NCBI GenBank assembly: GCA_964616275.1
Contig: CAZTUL010000060.1
Span: forward strand, 1-13,244
Direction: 5' to 3'
Origin: CAYZJV01 sp964616275
GTDB lineage: Bacteria > Spirochaetota > Spirochaetia > Sphaerochaetales > Sphaerochaetaceae
Length of the DNA: 13,244 nucleotides
Made by a program: the position numbers and the translations under genes
In this document: positions 1 through 6,531 of the stretch, piece by piece
How the letters are laid out: each line of letters begins with the position of its first letter
Position numbering within the stretch: the first letter of the stretch is position 1
Notes under the pieces: model-generated
Database searches by the model: none
Seen by the model: the letters and a program-made list of their open reading frames with translations, nothing else
Told to the model about the DNA's origin: nothing

Positions 1-144
1 GGAATTCCTATTCTTGGTATAGATGTATGGGAACACGCATATTATCTTAAGTACAGGAATCTTCGTGCCGACTATCTTAAGGCTTTCTGGAACGTCCTTG
101 ACTGGGCAAAGGTAGAGGAAAACTACAAGAAAGTTACGGCATAA
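1..144 (+). CDS. Fe/Mn superoxide dismutase, C-terminal part (5' end outside window)
   Basis: An open frame enters from the left edge and ends at TAA 142-144, giving the last 47 residues. It contains the SOD signature DVWEHAYYLKY, whose Asp and His are two of the four metal ligands, followed by the family's usual C-terminal run with AFWNVLDW. The enzyme dismutates superoxide to peroxide and oxygen in the cytoplasm. From the fragment I cannot tell whether the metal is Fe or Mn, so sodA versus sodB is left open. It reads towards the minus-strand operon that begins at 5430 and is separated from it by a hairpin. It is probably a flanking stress gene rather than part of the catabolic region. Confidence 0.93.
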   Translation, partial: GIPILGIDVWEHAYYLKYRNLRADYLKAFWNVLDWAKVEENYKKVTA

Positions 145-160
145 GTAATGGGAAATATTT

Positions 161-186
161 TAGCCCTCCTACATGAAGGAGGGCTA
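161..186. terminator. Perfect 10-bp hairpin between convergent SOD and dehydrogenase genes
   Basis: TAGCCCTCCT (161-170) pairs perfectly with AGGAGGGCTA (177-186) around the 6-nt loop ACATGA. It lies 17 nt after the SOD stop and between two convergent genes, as expected for a shared transcription end. Neither side has a real U-tract (+ tail CCATCTTAT; - tail AAATATTT), so termination may be weak or the hairpin may mainly protect 3' ends. Confidence 0.6.
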
Positions 187-240
187 CCATCTTATAGAGT
201 CAAGAAAATATACTTTTCACTACCAATAATCGAGGATCTA

Positions 241-1302
241 CTAGATGTCTTCGAGCTTATCGGAAAGATTGAGATCAGCAGCAACGGCACGCAATTGATT
301 AAGAAGATTGTCAGCCACAGGTATCCCGTTCTTGAGCACATTCGGACGTTCACGATACCCAATCTCCCCAGGAAGAAGAACCGGTCGTGAAGGGTCCATA
401 GGAGTCGAGTTTTTCATTTCACGGACTTTCTCATCCATCTCACGTTTAAACTCTTCAGCATCTCTCAGCAAATCGACACGCATTGCAATGAATGTCTGAC
501 CACTATTCGTAGGTGTTTTATAGTCCTTGTTAAAATCAATTGTGGTACTTCCAAATGCTGCTGCATTCAGTACTCCTGCTAATGCTCCAATAATAAAATT
601 CAAACCGTATCCCTTATGCTCACCTATAGGCATGAGAAATCCTTCTTCAATTTTCTTTGGGTCGGTGAGAGGTTTTCCTTCTCGGTCTATCATCCAACCC
701 TCAGGCATCTCTTTTCCGGTCTGTGCATACACTTTAATTTTTCCATAAGAAACAACAGTGGTTGCCATATCCAGTAAAACTGGGAATTCATCTTTTGTCG
801 GAATTGCATAGCAAATTGGATTTGTGCTCAATAAGCGATCTAAACCACCCCAAGCTGGCATATGATTAGCATTGCCAATAGCCATGTAAATTCCAATCAT
901 ATCATGCGGTAATGCTAATGTTGCATATGATCCACCTGCACCAGCATGATTACTGTTCCGAGTTCCCACCCATGCAATACCATGGTCTTTTGCCTTCTGG
1001 ATGGCGGTATCAACCGCATATCTAACCACTACATGTCCAAAACCATTGTCACCATCGACTAATGCACTATTGGAGGTTTCTCTAATAATTTTGATGTTTG
1101 GATTAAGGTTGTAACCACCCTCTTTCACTCGACGAATGTAAGCGGGCAAACGAAAAATACCATGCCCATGCATACTCTGCAAATCAGATTCAATCATTCG
1201 ATCAGCAATCGTTGCAGCATGTTCTTCCTTAGCTCCTGCAGCAACAAAGGCATCTCTAATAAACGCTTCTAGACGTTTTACTGCTATTTTTCTATCACCC
1301 AT
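241..1302 (-). CDS. Ldh2-family (malate/L-lactate/sulfolactate type) NAD(P)H dehydrogenase
   Basis: This 353-residue protein has the full length and motifs of the Ldh_2 family (malate/L-lactate dehydrogenase, ureidoglycolate dehydrogenase AllD, (R)-sulfolactate dehydrogenase ComC/SlcC). These enzymes interconvert 2-hydroxy acids and 2-oxo acids in the cytoplasm. Visible motifs are HGHGIFRLPAY near residues 45-55, NSNHAGAGGSYA at 116-127 with the presumed catalytic His119, the block around DMATTVVSYGKIKVY, PEGWMID, and an EHKGYGL segment. Relatives often have SHG where this has GHG, and GG before HKGYGL where this has GE. Which hydroxy acid is used cannot be told from sequence. The ATG at 1302 has AAGGAG about 8-9 nt upstream. 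It is the last gene of the tctCBA operon, 19 nt after the amidohydrolase, which suggests it oxidises a compound imported or produced by that operon. Confidence 0.9.
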   Translation of the reverse strand: MGDRKIAVKRLEAFIRDAFVAAGAKEEHAATIADRMIESDLQSMHGHGIFRLPAYIRRVKEGGYNLNPNIKIIRETSNSALVDGDNGFGHVVVRYAVDTAIQKAKDHGIAWVGTRNSNHAGAGGSYATLALPHDMIGIYMAIGNANHMPAWGGLDRLLSTNPICYAIPTKDEFPVLLDMATTVVSYGKIKVYAQTGKEMPEGWMIDREGKPLTDPKKIEEGFLMPIGEHKGYGLNFIIGALAGVLNAAAFGSTTIDFNKDYKTPTNSGQTFIAMRVDLLRDAEEFKREMDEKVREMKNSTPMDPSRPVLLPGEIGYRERPNVLKNGIPVADNLLNQLRAVAADLNLSDKLEDI

Positions 1303-1321
1303 ATATATACTCTCCTTACAC

Positions 1322-2338
1322 TTAGTTCATGTCAAACAGTTTTCTCGCATTATTGTTCAGAATATTATCAAATTGATTTTCCGGTAAATCAGCAGCCACT
1401 AACGTTCCGACGGGATCAACCAAACCCATATCGAGAGGATAGTCAGACCCTACAACAACCTGCTCATTTCCAACACGATCGACTAAGAATCTAAGCGTTT
1501 CTTGTGAATGTGCAATTATGTCGTAGTAAAAGTTTTTCAAATACGAAGAAGGTAATCGCTGGGGCGTTTTACACTCATTTCGCATATGGTATCCATGATC
1601 CCAACGTCCAGCAATGTACGGCATCATGCCACCGGCATGGCAGAGGATAATCTTAAGACGTGGAAGTCGATCAAACATTCCACTAAAAATCATACTCCCT
1701 GCCGTGATAGTTGTTTCCAAGGGGTTACCAATCAAATTTCTTCCATAGAATGCCTGCAGTCTATCGTATCCGGCAACATCAATCGGGTGCACGAGCACAA
1801 CAGCAGAAAGAGCCTCGACGGCTTCAAAAAATTCGGTATAGACTTCATCTCCCAAGTACTTTCCACGAACATTTGTACCTAGATGAACACCGCTAAGGTG
1901 TAAATCGCCCATAATTCTTTCGAGCTCCTTGAGTGCCAACTTTGGATCCTGTAATGGAACATGCCCAAGGCCTCTGAAAGATTCTCCTCGCTCTTGTACT
2001 GCTGTAGAAATATTATTGTTAAGAATCTTGCATACGTCCAGAACCTTTTTCCCGTCTCCATGATAGTGTGTAGCAAATGGAAGAGGACTGATTACGGAGA
2101 CATCAACATTCGTACTCACCATATCCTGGGCATGTTTCTCAATATTAACCAGTGCTTCTGTAACAGGTACCCAAGCCTTTTTGGGATTACCAGGAACTGG
2201 AAACTGAAGAATATCTCCACTATCAGTAGAGGTGTAGGTTGCAAGTTCCTCCATGTTCCCTTTTTTAATGTAGTCGACATACTCTTGTGGAATCCAATGT
2301 CGATGAACATCCATCCCACGCTTGTTTTTATATTCCAT
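1322..2338 (-). CDS. Amidohydrolase family 2 protein (ACMSD-like decarboxylase/hydrolase/hydratase)
   Basis: This 338-residue TIM-barrel amidohydrolase-2 protein belongs to the superfamily of aminocarboxymuconate-semialdehyde decarboxylase, gamma-resorcylate decarboxylase and 4-oxalomesaconate hydratase. Visible metal-site motifs are DVHRH (His12, His14), VHPID (His184), ILCHAGG (His234) and VVVGSDYPLD (Asp299), so the metal site looks intact. Members decarboxylate, hydrate or hydrolyse carboxylated compounds; the substrate is not predictable here. The frame is open further upstream, but I chose the ATG at 2338 because AAGGA sits 8 nt before it and the upstream Met codons would overlap tctA. 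The Shine-Dalgarno overlaps the tctA stop codon (TAAGGA), with a 10-nt gap, implying translational coupling to the transporter. It is followed after 19 nt by the Ldh2-type gene. Confidence 0.88.
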   Translation of the reverse strand: MEYKNKRGMDVHRHWIPQEYVDYIKKGNMEELATYTSTDSGDILQFPVPGNPKKAWVPVTEALVNIEKHAQDMVSTNVDVSVISPLPFATHYHGDGKKVLDVCKILNNNISTAVQERGESFRGLGHVPLQDPKLALKELERIMGDLHLSGVHLGTNVRGKYLGDEVYTEFFEAVEALSAVVLVHPIDVAGYDRLQAFYGRNLIGNPLETTITAGSMIFSGMFDRLPRLKIILCHAGGMMPYIAGRWDHGYHMRNECKTPQRLPSSYLKNFYYDIIAHSQETLRFLVDRVGNEQVVVGSDYPLDMGLVDPVGTLVAADLPENQFDNILNNNARKLFDMN

Positions 2339-2348
2339 ACGTTGTTCC

Positions 2349-3845
2349 TTATTTAGCAACATGTTTGCGTTTTTTATTAATGCCAGTGAATAGGCCAAAG
2401 GCCAACACAGCAGCACATAACACCAACAATGTCAAAGAAATAGGTCTGGTTACAAATGTGGACCAACTACCATGTGATATTGACAGTGCCTGCACTAAGT
2501 ATGTTTCTAGCTTAAATCCAAGGAGGAATGCGATTGCTAATGTCGGCACGCTATATCCGTATCGTTTCAGGATGAAACCGAACACACCAAATGCCAGACC
2601 AGTGAAAACATCGAACATGCTATTTTTAATAGCGAAGGCTCCAACAAAGCAGAGTGCAACCAGTATAGGTAATAGCACATTTCGCGGAATCAAAACGATT
2701 CTGGAGAAAGGTTCAATCAACAGTCTGCCAACAACCAGCAGTACCAGATTTCCTACTACGAGTGTAGTTAAAATTGAATACATGATTTCAGGATCATCTA
2801 CCATGAGCCTTGGGCCAGGGCGCAATCCTTGAACAACGAAGGCTCCAAGTAAAATTGCTGTGACAACGTCTCCTGGTATCCCAAAAGTCAAGAGAGGAAC
2901 AAGTGCTCCACCATTAACCGCATTGTTTGCTGCTTCAGGAGCTGCTACGCCCTCTAATGCACCATGTCCCATCATAGCTTTATTCTTTCCTGTACGTTTT
3001 TCAACTGAATAACCTAAGAATGCAGCAATAGGTTGTGATAGGGCAGGAATCATTCCGACTATGGTTCCAACAAGAGTTCCTTTCAATGTAGGAGCTATGA
3101 TGGATTTCAGATCTTTTCTATTGAGTCCAGGACCCTTCTCTTTTGCAATCGAGGTATCTAGGTGAACATTCTTTCTATTAGCAACGGCTGCCAAAATCTC
3201 AGAAAAAGCAAAGAGTCCGATTACTAATGGAATAAAGTCGAACCCATTTCTCAAATAGAGTGAACCGAATGTGAATCGACTAATCCCGAATGCTGGGTCT
3301 GTTCCCATGCTTGCAAGGAATAGTCCGATTCCCATAGAGATGAATCCTTTAATAGGCGATCCACTGCTTACTGTGGACATGACCAGAAGGCTAGCGAGAA
3401 TGAGTGAGAAGAAATCTGCAGCTCCAAATAGTAGAGCAACTCTACTGAGTGGTTCCATTACGAATAGTACGAAAATATCGGAGAAAAACTCACCAAAAGC
3501 AGATGCAATTAGTGCTACTAACAACGCCTTTTTTGCCAACCCCTGTTTAGCTAGCGGATAACCATCATACAGTGTGGCTACCGATGCTCCGGTTCCAGGT
3601 ACACTTATGAGAATAGCGGGAATAGAACCACCCCACATTCCTCCTTTATACACTCCAAGAAGGAAGGGGATACCTACCATGGTTGGCATAAAGAATGTGA
3701 ATGGTACCAATATTGCCATCGCCATAGTGGTCGTTAAGCCTGGCAATGCTCCGAACAGGCCTCCCAGAAAAACTCCAAAGACCAACATGGCTATAGTAAT
3801 TGGACTGAATGCTCCAGCGAATCCAGCCAGAATTTGCTCAATCAT
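2349..3845 (-). CDS. tctA: Tripartite tricarboxylate transporter, large membrane subunit (TctA family)
   Basis: This 498-residue, very hydrophobic protein has the usual length of TctA, the main permease subunit of TTT carboxylate importers. The N-terminal signature is clear: GALPGLTTTMAMAILVPF near residues 32-49, then LGVYKGGMWGGSIPAILISV, PGTGASVATLYDGYPLAKQG, and later APEAANNAVNGGALVPLLTF and FGIPGDVVTAILLGA. It works in the inner membrane with TctB, and takes substrate from the periplasmic protein TctC using an ion gradient. The ATG at 3845 has AAGGAG about 8 nt upstream. It follows tctB after 52 nt and precedes the amidohydrolase by 10 nt. The TTT family carries citrate, tartrate, aromatic acids and other carboxylates, so the substrate remains open. 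Confidence 0.95.
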   Translation of the reverse strand: MIEQILAGFAGAFSPITIAMLVFGVFLGGLFGALPGLTTTMAMAILVPFTFFMPTMVGIPFLLGVYKGGMWGGSIPAILISVPGTGASVATLYDGYPLAKQGLAKKALLVALIASAFGEFFSDIFVLFVMEPLSRVALLFGAADFFSLILASLLVMSTVSSGSPIKGFISMGIGLFLASMGTDPAFGISRFTFGSLYLRNGFDFIPLVIGLFAFSEILAAVANRKNVHLDTSIAKEKGPGLNRKDLKSIIAPTLKGTLVGTIVGMIPALSQPIAAFLGYSVEKRTGKNKAMMGHGALEGVAAPEAANNAVNGGALVPLLTFGIPGDVVTAILLGAFVVQGLRPGPRLMVDDPEIMYSILTTLVVGNLVLLVVGRLLIEPFSRIVLIPRNVLLPILVALCFVGAFAIKNSMFDVFTGLAFGVFGFILKRYGYSVPTLAIAFLLGFKLETYLVQALSISHGSWSTFVTRPISLTLLVLCAAVLAFGLFTGINKKRKHVAK

Positions 3846-3897
3846 GGAAAACTCCTTTATCTAAAGATGATGAGATAATCTCTTCCACCGAAAAGTT

Positions 3898-4389
3898 TTA
3901 GATCAACAAAACTCGTGATGGGAAAGGAACCTGCATAACTCGTACAAAGATGATGTAGACGAATGCGACAGTCCCAAGGCTGATGATTGCTGTCCGTTTC
4001 CAACTGGTTACCCCGTAATACCGAAGTAAAAATACGGTTGTTGCCAGAGTACTAAAAAGGTACCCAATAAACATGGTGGCAACTGCATAAATTGCCCAAA
4101 CAGCAACTGTAAGCCAAAAACCACGAAAATCTTCATTCTTTTCTTTTTTGGGTTTTGCTTCTGTTTTTCTCACGAACTCAGAAATAACCAGTATGACTGC
4201 GCACACACCAATTAAAGCCAAGCTCATTACTGGAAACATTTTATGACCACCAGGAAGTGTTTTCATAACTCCCCAGCTCTTAGTCATCTTTGGTATTTGA
4301 TACGGCACAAGAATGAGTCCGACCAGCGACACAAGGATGAAGAAAATTCCAGAGAAAAGATCCTTTTTATTTTTACCGTGTAATGTCAT
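3898..4389 (-). CDS. tctB: Tripartite tricarboxylate transporter, small membrane subunit (TctB family)
   Basis: This 163-residue protein has about four membrane segments (near residues 11-29, 45-65, 80-105 and a double C-terminal stretch from about 115). The pattern and length fit the small TctB subunit (DUF1468), which associates with TctA. TctB proteins are poorly conserved in sequence, so the call leans on hydropathy and on position between tctC and tctA. The frame extends 14 codons further upstream to 4431, but the ATG at 4389 is preferred because AGAGGGG lies about 5 nt before it, and the longer version would start inside the 4405-4433 hairpin. The gap from tctC is 75 nt and contains that hairpin. 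Confidence 0.85.
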   Translation of the reverse strand: MTLHGKNKKDLFSGIFFILVSLVGLILVPYQIPKMTKSWGVMKTLPGGHKMFPVMSLALIGVCAVILVISEFVRKTEAKPKKEKNEDFRGFWLTVAVWAIYAVATMFIGYLFSTLATTVFLLRYYGVTSWKRTAIISLGTVAFVYIIFVRVMQVPFPSRVLLI

Positions 4390-4404
4390 AGTCCCCTCTT
4401 TTGT

Positions 4405-4433
4405 GAATGGGGTTGATAACACCAACCCCATTC
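4405..4433 (-). repeat. 11-bp perfect inverted repeat between tctC and tctB
   Basis: GAATGGGGTTG (4405-4415) and CAACCCCATTC (4423-4433) form a perfect 11-bp stem around a 7-nt loop. On the transcribed minus strand it sits after the tctC stop and about 15 nt before the tctB start. No U-tract follows on the minus strand, so it is more likely a 3'-end stabiliser, processing site or partial attenuator than a full terminator. This would let the binding protein be made in excess of the permease subunits. Confidence 0.6.
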
Positions 4434-4464
4434 TACGTCGTATGATTAATTTTTTAAAAAAACG

Positions 4465-5430
4465 TTATTGTCTTCTTTCGAAAATCTTCATGAACTTTTC
4501 GTTCTCTGCTGCCCAGAACTTCCTGAAATCCTGAGAACCCATGTAGTGAACTTCTTCGCCCATCTTTTCAATGGTTTCTACGAATTCTGGATCGGTACAG
4601 ATACCCTTAAATGCATTATCCAGAATCATAATGATTTCTTCAGGAGTACCTTTAGGAGCGAATACTGTTCTGTGCATCTCCCATATTGCATCATAGCCAA
4701 GTTCAACTAAGGTAGGAACATCTGGAAGAACCTGAAGTCTTTCTTCAGACATAACTGCCAATGCAACTAATTCACCCTCTGCTACGAAGTCAAGAATTTC
4801 ATCAGCAAAAGCACCGCAGAGAGGTACGTGGCCTCCAAGAACTGCCATCTGAGGATCTGCTCCACCCTGCATAGGAACGTGATTAAGTACGATTCCTGTT
4901 GCATCTTGAAGGACTTCAAATGCATTATGTCCTGCATTGAACATACCAGAAGAGGCATAAGAAATTGCTCCTGGATTAGCCTTGGCTTCAGCTACGAGTG
5001 CATTAAAATCTGCCCATTCACCAGGAATTGCAACTACAACGGTTGGGCTGTAGTTGATTCTAGCAACTGGAATGAAATCATCTTTTGTATACCCTACATT
5101 CTCAACGATTGGGAGAACTGTATTTACACCATTATCACCGAAAAGCAATGTATAGCCATCAGGGTTTGCACTCTTAACATAGTTGCTTCCAATGGCCCCT
5201 GACCCACCGGGTTTCAGTTCGACTACTAATGGTTTACCTAAGTATTTTTCTGCGTAGCGAACAATAATTCTTGCATGTGCATCGTGAGAACCCCCTGCTC
5301 CTTTAGGAATAATGAACGAAACAGGCTTAGTGGGAAAATTTTCCGCTGCAGTACCCTTTTGTCCTTGTGCGAACACCATCGAACAAGAGACGACTGCAAT
5401 CAGTAGAACCATCAACAATACTTTTTTCAT
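4465..5430 (-). CDS. tctC: Tripartite tricarboxylate transporter, periplasmic substrate-binding protein (TctC family)
   Basis: This 321-residue protein has the normal length for a TctC/Bug binding protein. It starts with a basic N-terminus (MKK) and a hydrophobic stretch, with likely cleavage after Ala21 (VFA-QG). A lipobox-like VVSC at residues 13-16 is an alternative. The mature part shows the family blocks FPTKPVSFIIPKGAGGSHD (residues 32-50), VELKPGGSGAIGSNYV (70-85) and ANPDGYTLLFGDN (88-100). It binds a carboxylate in the periplasm and delivers it to TctAB. The frame runs 34 codons further upstream, but the ATG at 5430 has AAGGAGAGG just before it and begins the signal peptide. It is first in the minus-strand operon, behind a promoter near 5615-5642 and a roughly 180-nt leader. 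Confidence 0.95.
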   Translation of the reverse strand: MKKVLLMVLLIAVVSCSMVFAQGQKGTAAENFPTKPVSFIIPKGAGGSHDAHARIIVRYAEKYLGKPLVVELKPGGSGAIGSNYVKSANPDGYTLLFGDNGVNTVLPIVENVGYTKDDFIPVARINYSPTVVVAIPGEWADFNALVAEAKANPGAISYASSGMFNAGHNAFEVLQDATGIVLNHVPMQGGADPQMAVLGGHVPLCGAFADEILDFVAEGELVALAVMSEERLQVLPDVPTLVELGYDAIWEMHRTVFAPKGTPEEIIMILDNAFKGICTDPEFVETIEKMGEEVHYMGSQDFRKFWAAENEKFMKIFERRQ

Positions 5431-5475
5431 GGTACCTCTCCTTTTTGTACTTATTACTAACCTGTTCGGAATATT

Positions 5476-5512
5476 TTCGTGAAGCACGAAGTAACTTCCG
5501 TTACAGGGTAAC
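5476..5512 (-). promoter_or_regulatory. Structured 5' leader of tctC with alternative stems
   Basis: TTCGTG (5476-5481) and CACGAA (5485-5490) make a perfect 6-bp hairpin with a 3-nt loop. Next to it are three copies of one 5-mer and its complement: GTAAC (5491-5495), GTTAC (5500-5504) and GTAAC (5508-5512). The middle copy can pair with either flank, giving mutually exclusive stems. All lie in the transcribed leader ahead of the tctC ribosome binding site. The stems are short, so a switching role is only a possibility; I recognise no known riboswitch class. Confidence 0.35.
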
Positions 5513-5596
5513 ACCAAAAACTCAAATTCCACCCTTCGGTGTTTATTTTATCGCATCGTTAAGCAATGTGCTCGCAACCAACTTTGCATTTTTATT

Positions 5597-5608
5597 GCAA
5601 ACGTTTAC
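5597..5608. promoter_or_regulatory. Operator A, LacI/CcpA-like, tctC promoter
   Basis: Reading on the minus strand, GTAAACGTTTGC is a near-perfect 12-bp palindrome with a central CG, the typical form of LacI-family operators. It starts 6 nt after the tctC -10 box, so a bound repressor would cover the start site. The same GTAAACG core recurs at two other promoters in the window. Confidence 0.6.
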
Positions 5609-5614
5609 GTTAAT

Positions 5615-5642
5615 ATCATAGCATGAATATTTCAGCCGTCAA
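5615..5642 (-). promoter_or_regulatory. Sigma-70-type promoter for the tctC operon
   Basis: On the minus strand, TTGACG (5642 to 5637) is separated by 16 nt from TATGAT (5620 to 5615), which is 5 of 6 matches to each consensus box. The start site would lie near 5608, inside operator A, giving a leader of about 180 nt before tctC. Confidence 0.6.
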
Positions 5643-5757
5643 GTCTTTTTATTTTGGTTTTATCTGGTCTGAAATTTTTATAGAAAATATGGAAATGATT
5701 TAAATATAAGGAATTAATATATAGTTAAGTCTTATAAGGATCATTTCTTTCCTGCAC

Positions 5758-5785
5758 TTGACAAATAGCGAAAGTGTAGCATAAT
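5758..5785 (+). promoter_or_regulatory. Sigma-70-type promoter for the racemase/AEC operon
   Basis: TTGACA (5758-5763, perfect) and CATAAT (5780-5785, 5 of 6) are 16 nt apart. The start site would lie near 5792, inside operator B, with a leader of about 70 nt to the first gene. Confidence 0.7.
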
Positions 5786-5786
5786 T

Positions 5787-5798
5787 GTAAACGATTAC
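5787..5798. promoter_or_regulatory. Operator B, LacI/CcpA-like, racemase operon promoter
   Basis: GTAAACGATTAC is an imperfect 12-bp palindrome (one mismatched pair) centred on CG, inside TTGTAAACGATTACTA (5785-5800). It begins 1 nt after the -10 box, a position suited to blocking transcription start. It matches operator A in the GTAAACG half and in the TT-C spacing of the other half. Confidence 0.6.
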
Positions 5799-5861
5799 TA
5801 TTTTATATGTGAGTTTTATCCTGTGGTATTGCGAGAAATACTGGTGCGTCTGGGAGGTTTT

Positions 5862-6530
5862 ATGGAAGAAATAAAGAAAGTGGGTGTAATTCACACAATA
5901 ATTCACTCGGTAGACGAATTAAAACCTCTTTATCAAGAAATCTTACCAGGAGTTGATGTTATTAACATAATTGACGACAGCCTTGTACGAGAAATACTTC
6001 AGATGAAAACTCTTACACCAGCTATTCAGAGAAGAATGTTGCTCTATGCAACTGAACTTGAATCAATGGGATGTGCTGCTGTGTTGAGTAATTGTTCTTC
6101 GCTAGGCGAAATTACCGAGGTAATCAGAAAAGTACTTGCTATTCCATTTTTAAAAATTGATGAGCCCATGGGGAGGCAAGCAGTTTCATTAGGGACCAAT
6201 ATTGGTATTGTTGCCACTGCCGATACTACCATAGGCCCTTCCACCAGACTTATAGAACAGATGGCACTAGAGGTTGGCAAAGAGGTCGCGGTTACTTGTT
6301 TTCTTGCTGAAGGAGCGTATCGCGCATTATTAGTTGAGAAAAATCGACCAAAGCATGATCGTATTCTTATGGATACCATAGACCGTGCATGTGCTGCCTC
6401 TGATGTTGTATGTCTTGCCCAAGGGAGTATGTTCTCAATCGCCGAACAATGTACCGAAAAACCAGTTCCTGTATTGCATTCCTTTAGAAGTGGTATAAGC
6501 CAATTGCGATCATATGTAGGACTCGAATAA
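5862..6530 (+). CDS. Asp/Glu/hydantoin racemase-superfamily protein, copy 1
   Basis: This 222-residue protein has the fold-family features of Asp/Glu racemases, hydantoin racemases, maleate isomerases and arylmalonate decarboxylases: a first Cys in LSNCSSLGE (Cys78), a second Cys in DVVCLAQGSM (Cys184), and glycine-rich turns such as GIVATADTTIGPS. Two such Cys residues usually act as the acid/base pair that inverts a carbon next to a carboxylate. The exact reaction cannot be assigned. The frame opens at 5823, but the ATG at 5862 follows GGGAGG by 6 nt and gives the same length as the paralogue at 7578. The two copies align without gaps over 222 residues, with about 126 identical by hand count. 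It is first in a three-gene operon, and its stop is 1 nt before the AEC carrier gene. Confidence 0.85.
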   Translation: MEEIKKVGVIHTIIHSVDELKPLYQEILPGVDVINIIDDSLVREILQMKTLTPAIQRRMLLYATELESMGCAAVLSNCSSLGEITEVIRKVLAIPFLKIDEPMGRQAVSLGTNIGIVATADTTIGPSTRLIEQMALEVGKEVAVTCFLAEGAYRALLVEKNRPKHDRILMDTIDRACAASDVVCLAQGSMFSIAEQCTEKPVPVLHSFRSGISQLRSYVGLE

Positions 6531-6531
6531 T

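Larger units (their letters stand above)
5431..5861. other. Divergent intergenic region between tctC and the racemase operon
   Basis: This 431-nt gene-free stretch holds, from left to right, the structured tctC leader (about 5431-5608), operator A and the tctC promoter (5597-5642), an AT-rich middle part (about 5643-5757) where I see no defined element, and the promoter and operator B of the plus-strand operon (5758-5798) with its short leader. I see no credible protein-coding frame in it. Confidence 0.7.

Noticed and set aside
241..1302. Assignment as (R)-sulfolactate dehydrogenase and the region as a sulfolactate pathway
   Set aside because: The Ldh2 family cannot be split by eye into sulfolactate, malate or ureidoglycolate enzymes, and no SuyAB, phosphotransacetylase/Xsc or sulfite exporter genes are present.
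1961..2356. 131-codon plus-strand open frame antisense to the amidohydrolase gene
   Set aside because: The minus-strand frame carries complete metal-binding motifs; the plus-strand product is Cys/Ile/Phe-rich noise typical of an antisense shadow.
2339..2416. Longer N-terminus of the amidohydrolase
   Set aside because: The 26 extra codons overlap the tctA end, whereas the internal ATG at 2338 has a well-placed AAGGA and begins just before the DVHRH motif.
2287..2832. 181-codon plus-strand open frame antisense to tctA
   Set aside because: It lies within a clear TctA coding region on the other strand, resembles no family, has no convincing ribosome binding site and reads as low-complexity antisense translation.
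4451..4464. T7 run on the minus strand after tctC as an intrinsic terminator
   Set aside because: No stable stem precedes it; the TTTTTTTAAAAAA stretch is self-complementary AT sequence, and the real hairpin lies further downstream at 4405-4433.
5431..5532. Longer N-terminus of the TctC protein
   Set aside because: It would bury the signal peptide inside the protein and skip the good AAGGAGAGG site before the ATG at 5430.
5700..5906. 68-codon minus-strand open frame in the divergent region
   Set aside because: It overlaps the promoter, operator B and start of the racemase-type gene, and its Tyr/His/Ile-rich product reflects AT-rich DNA.
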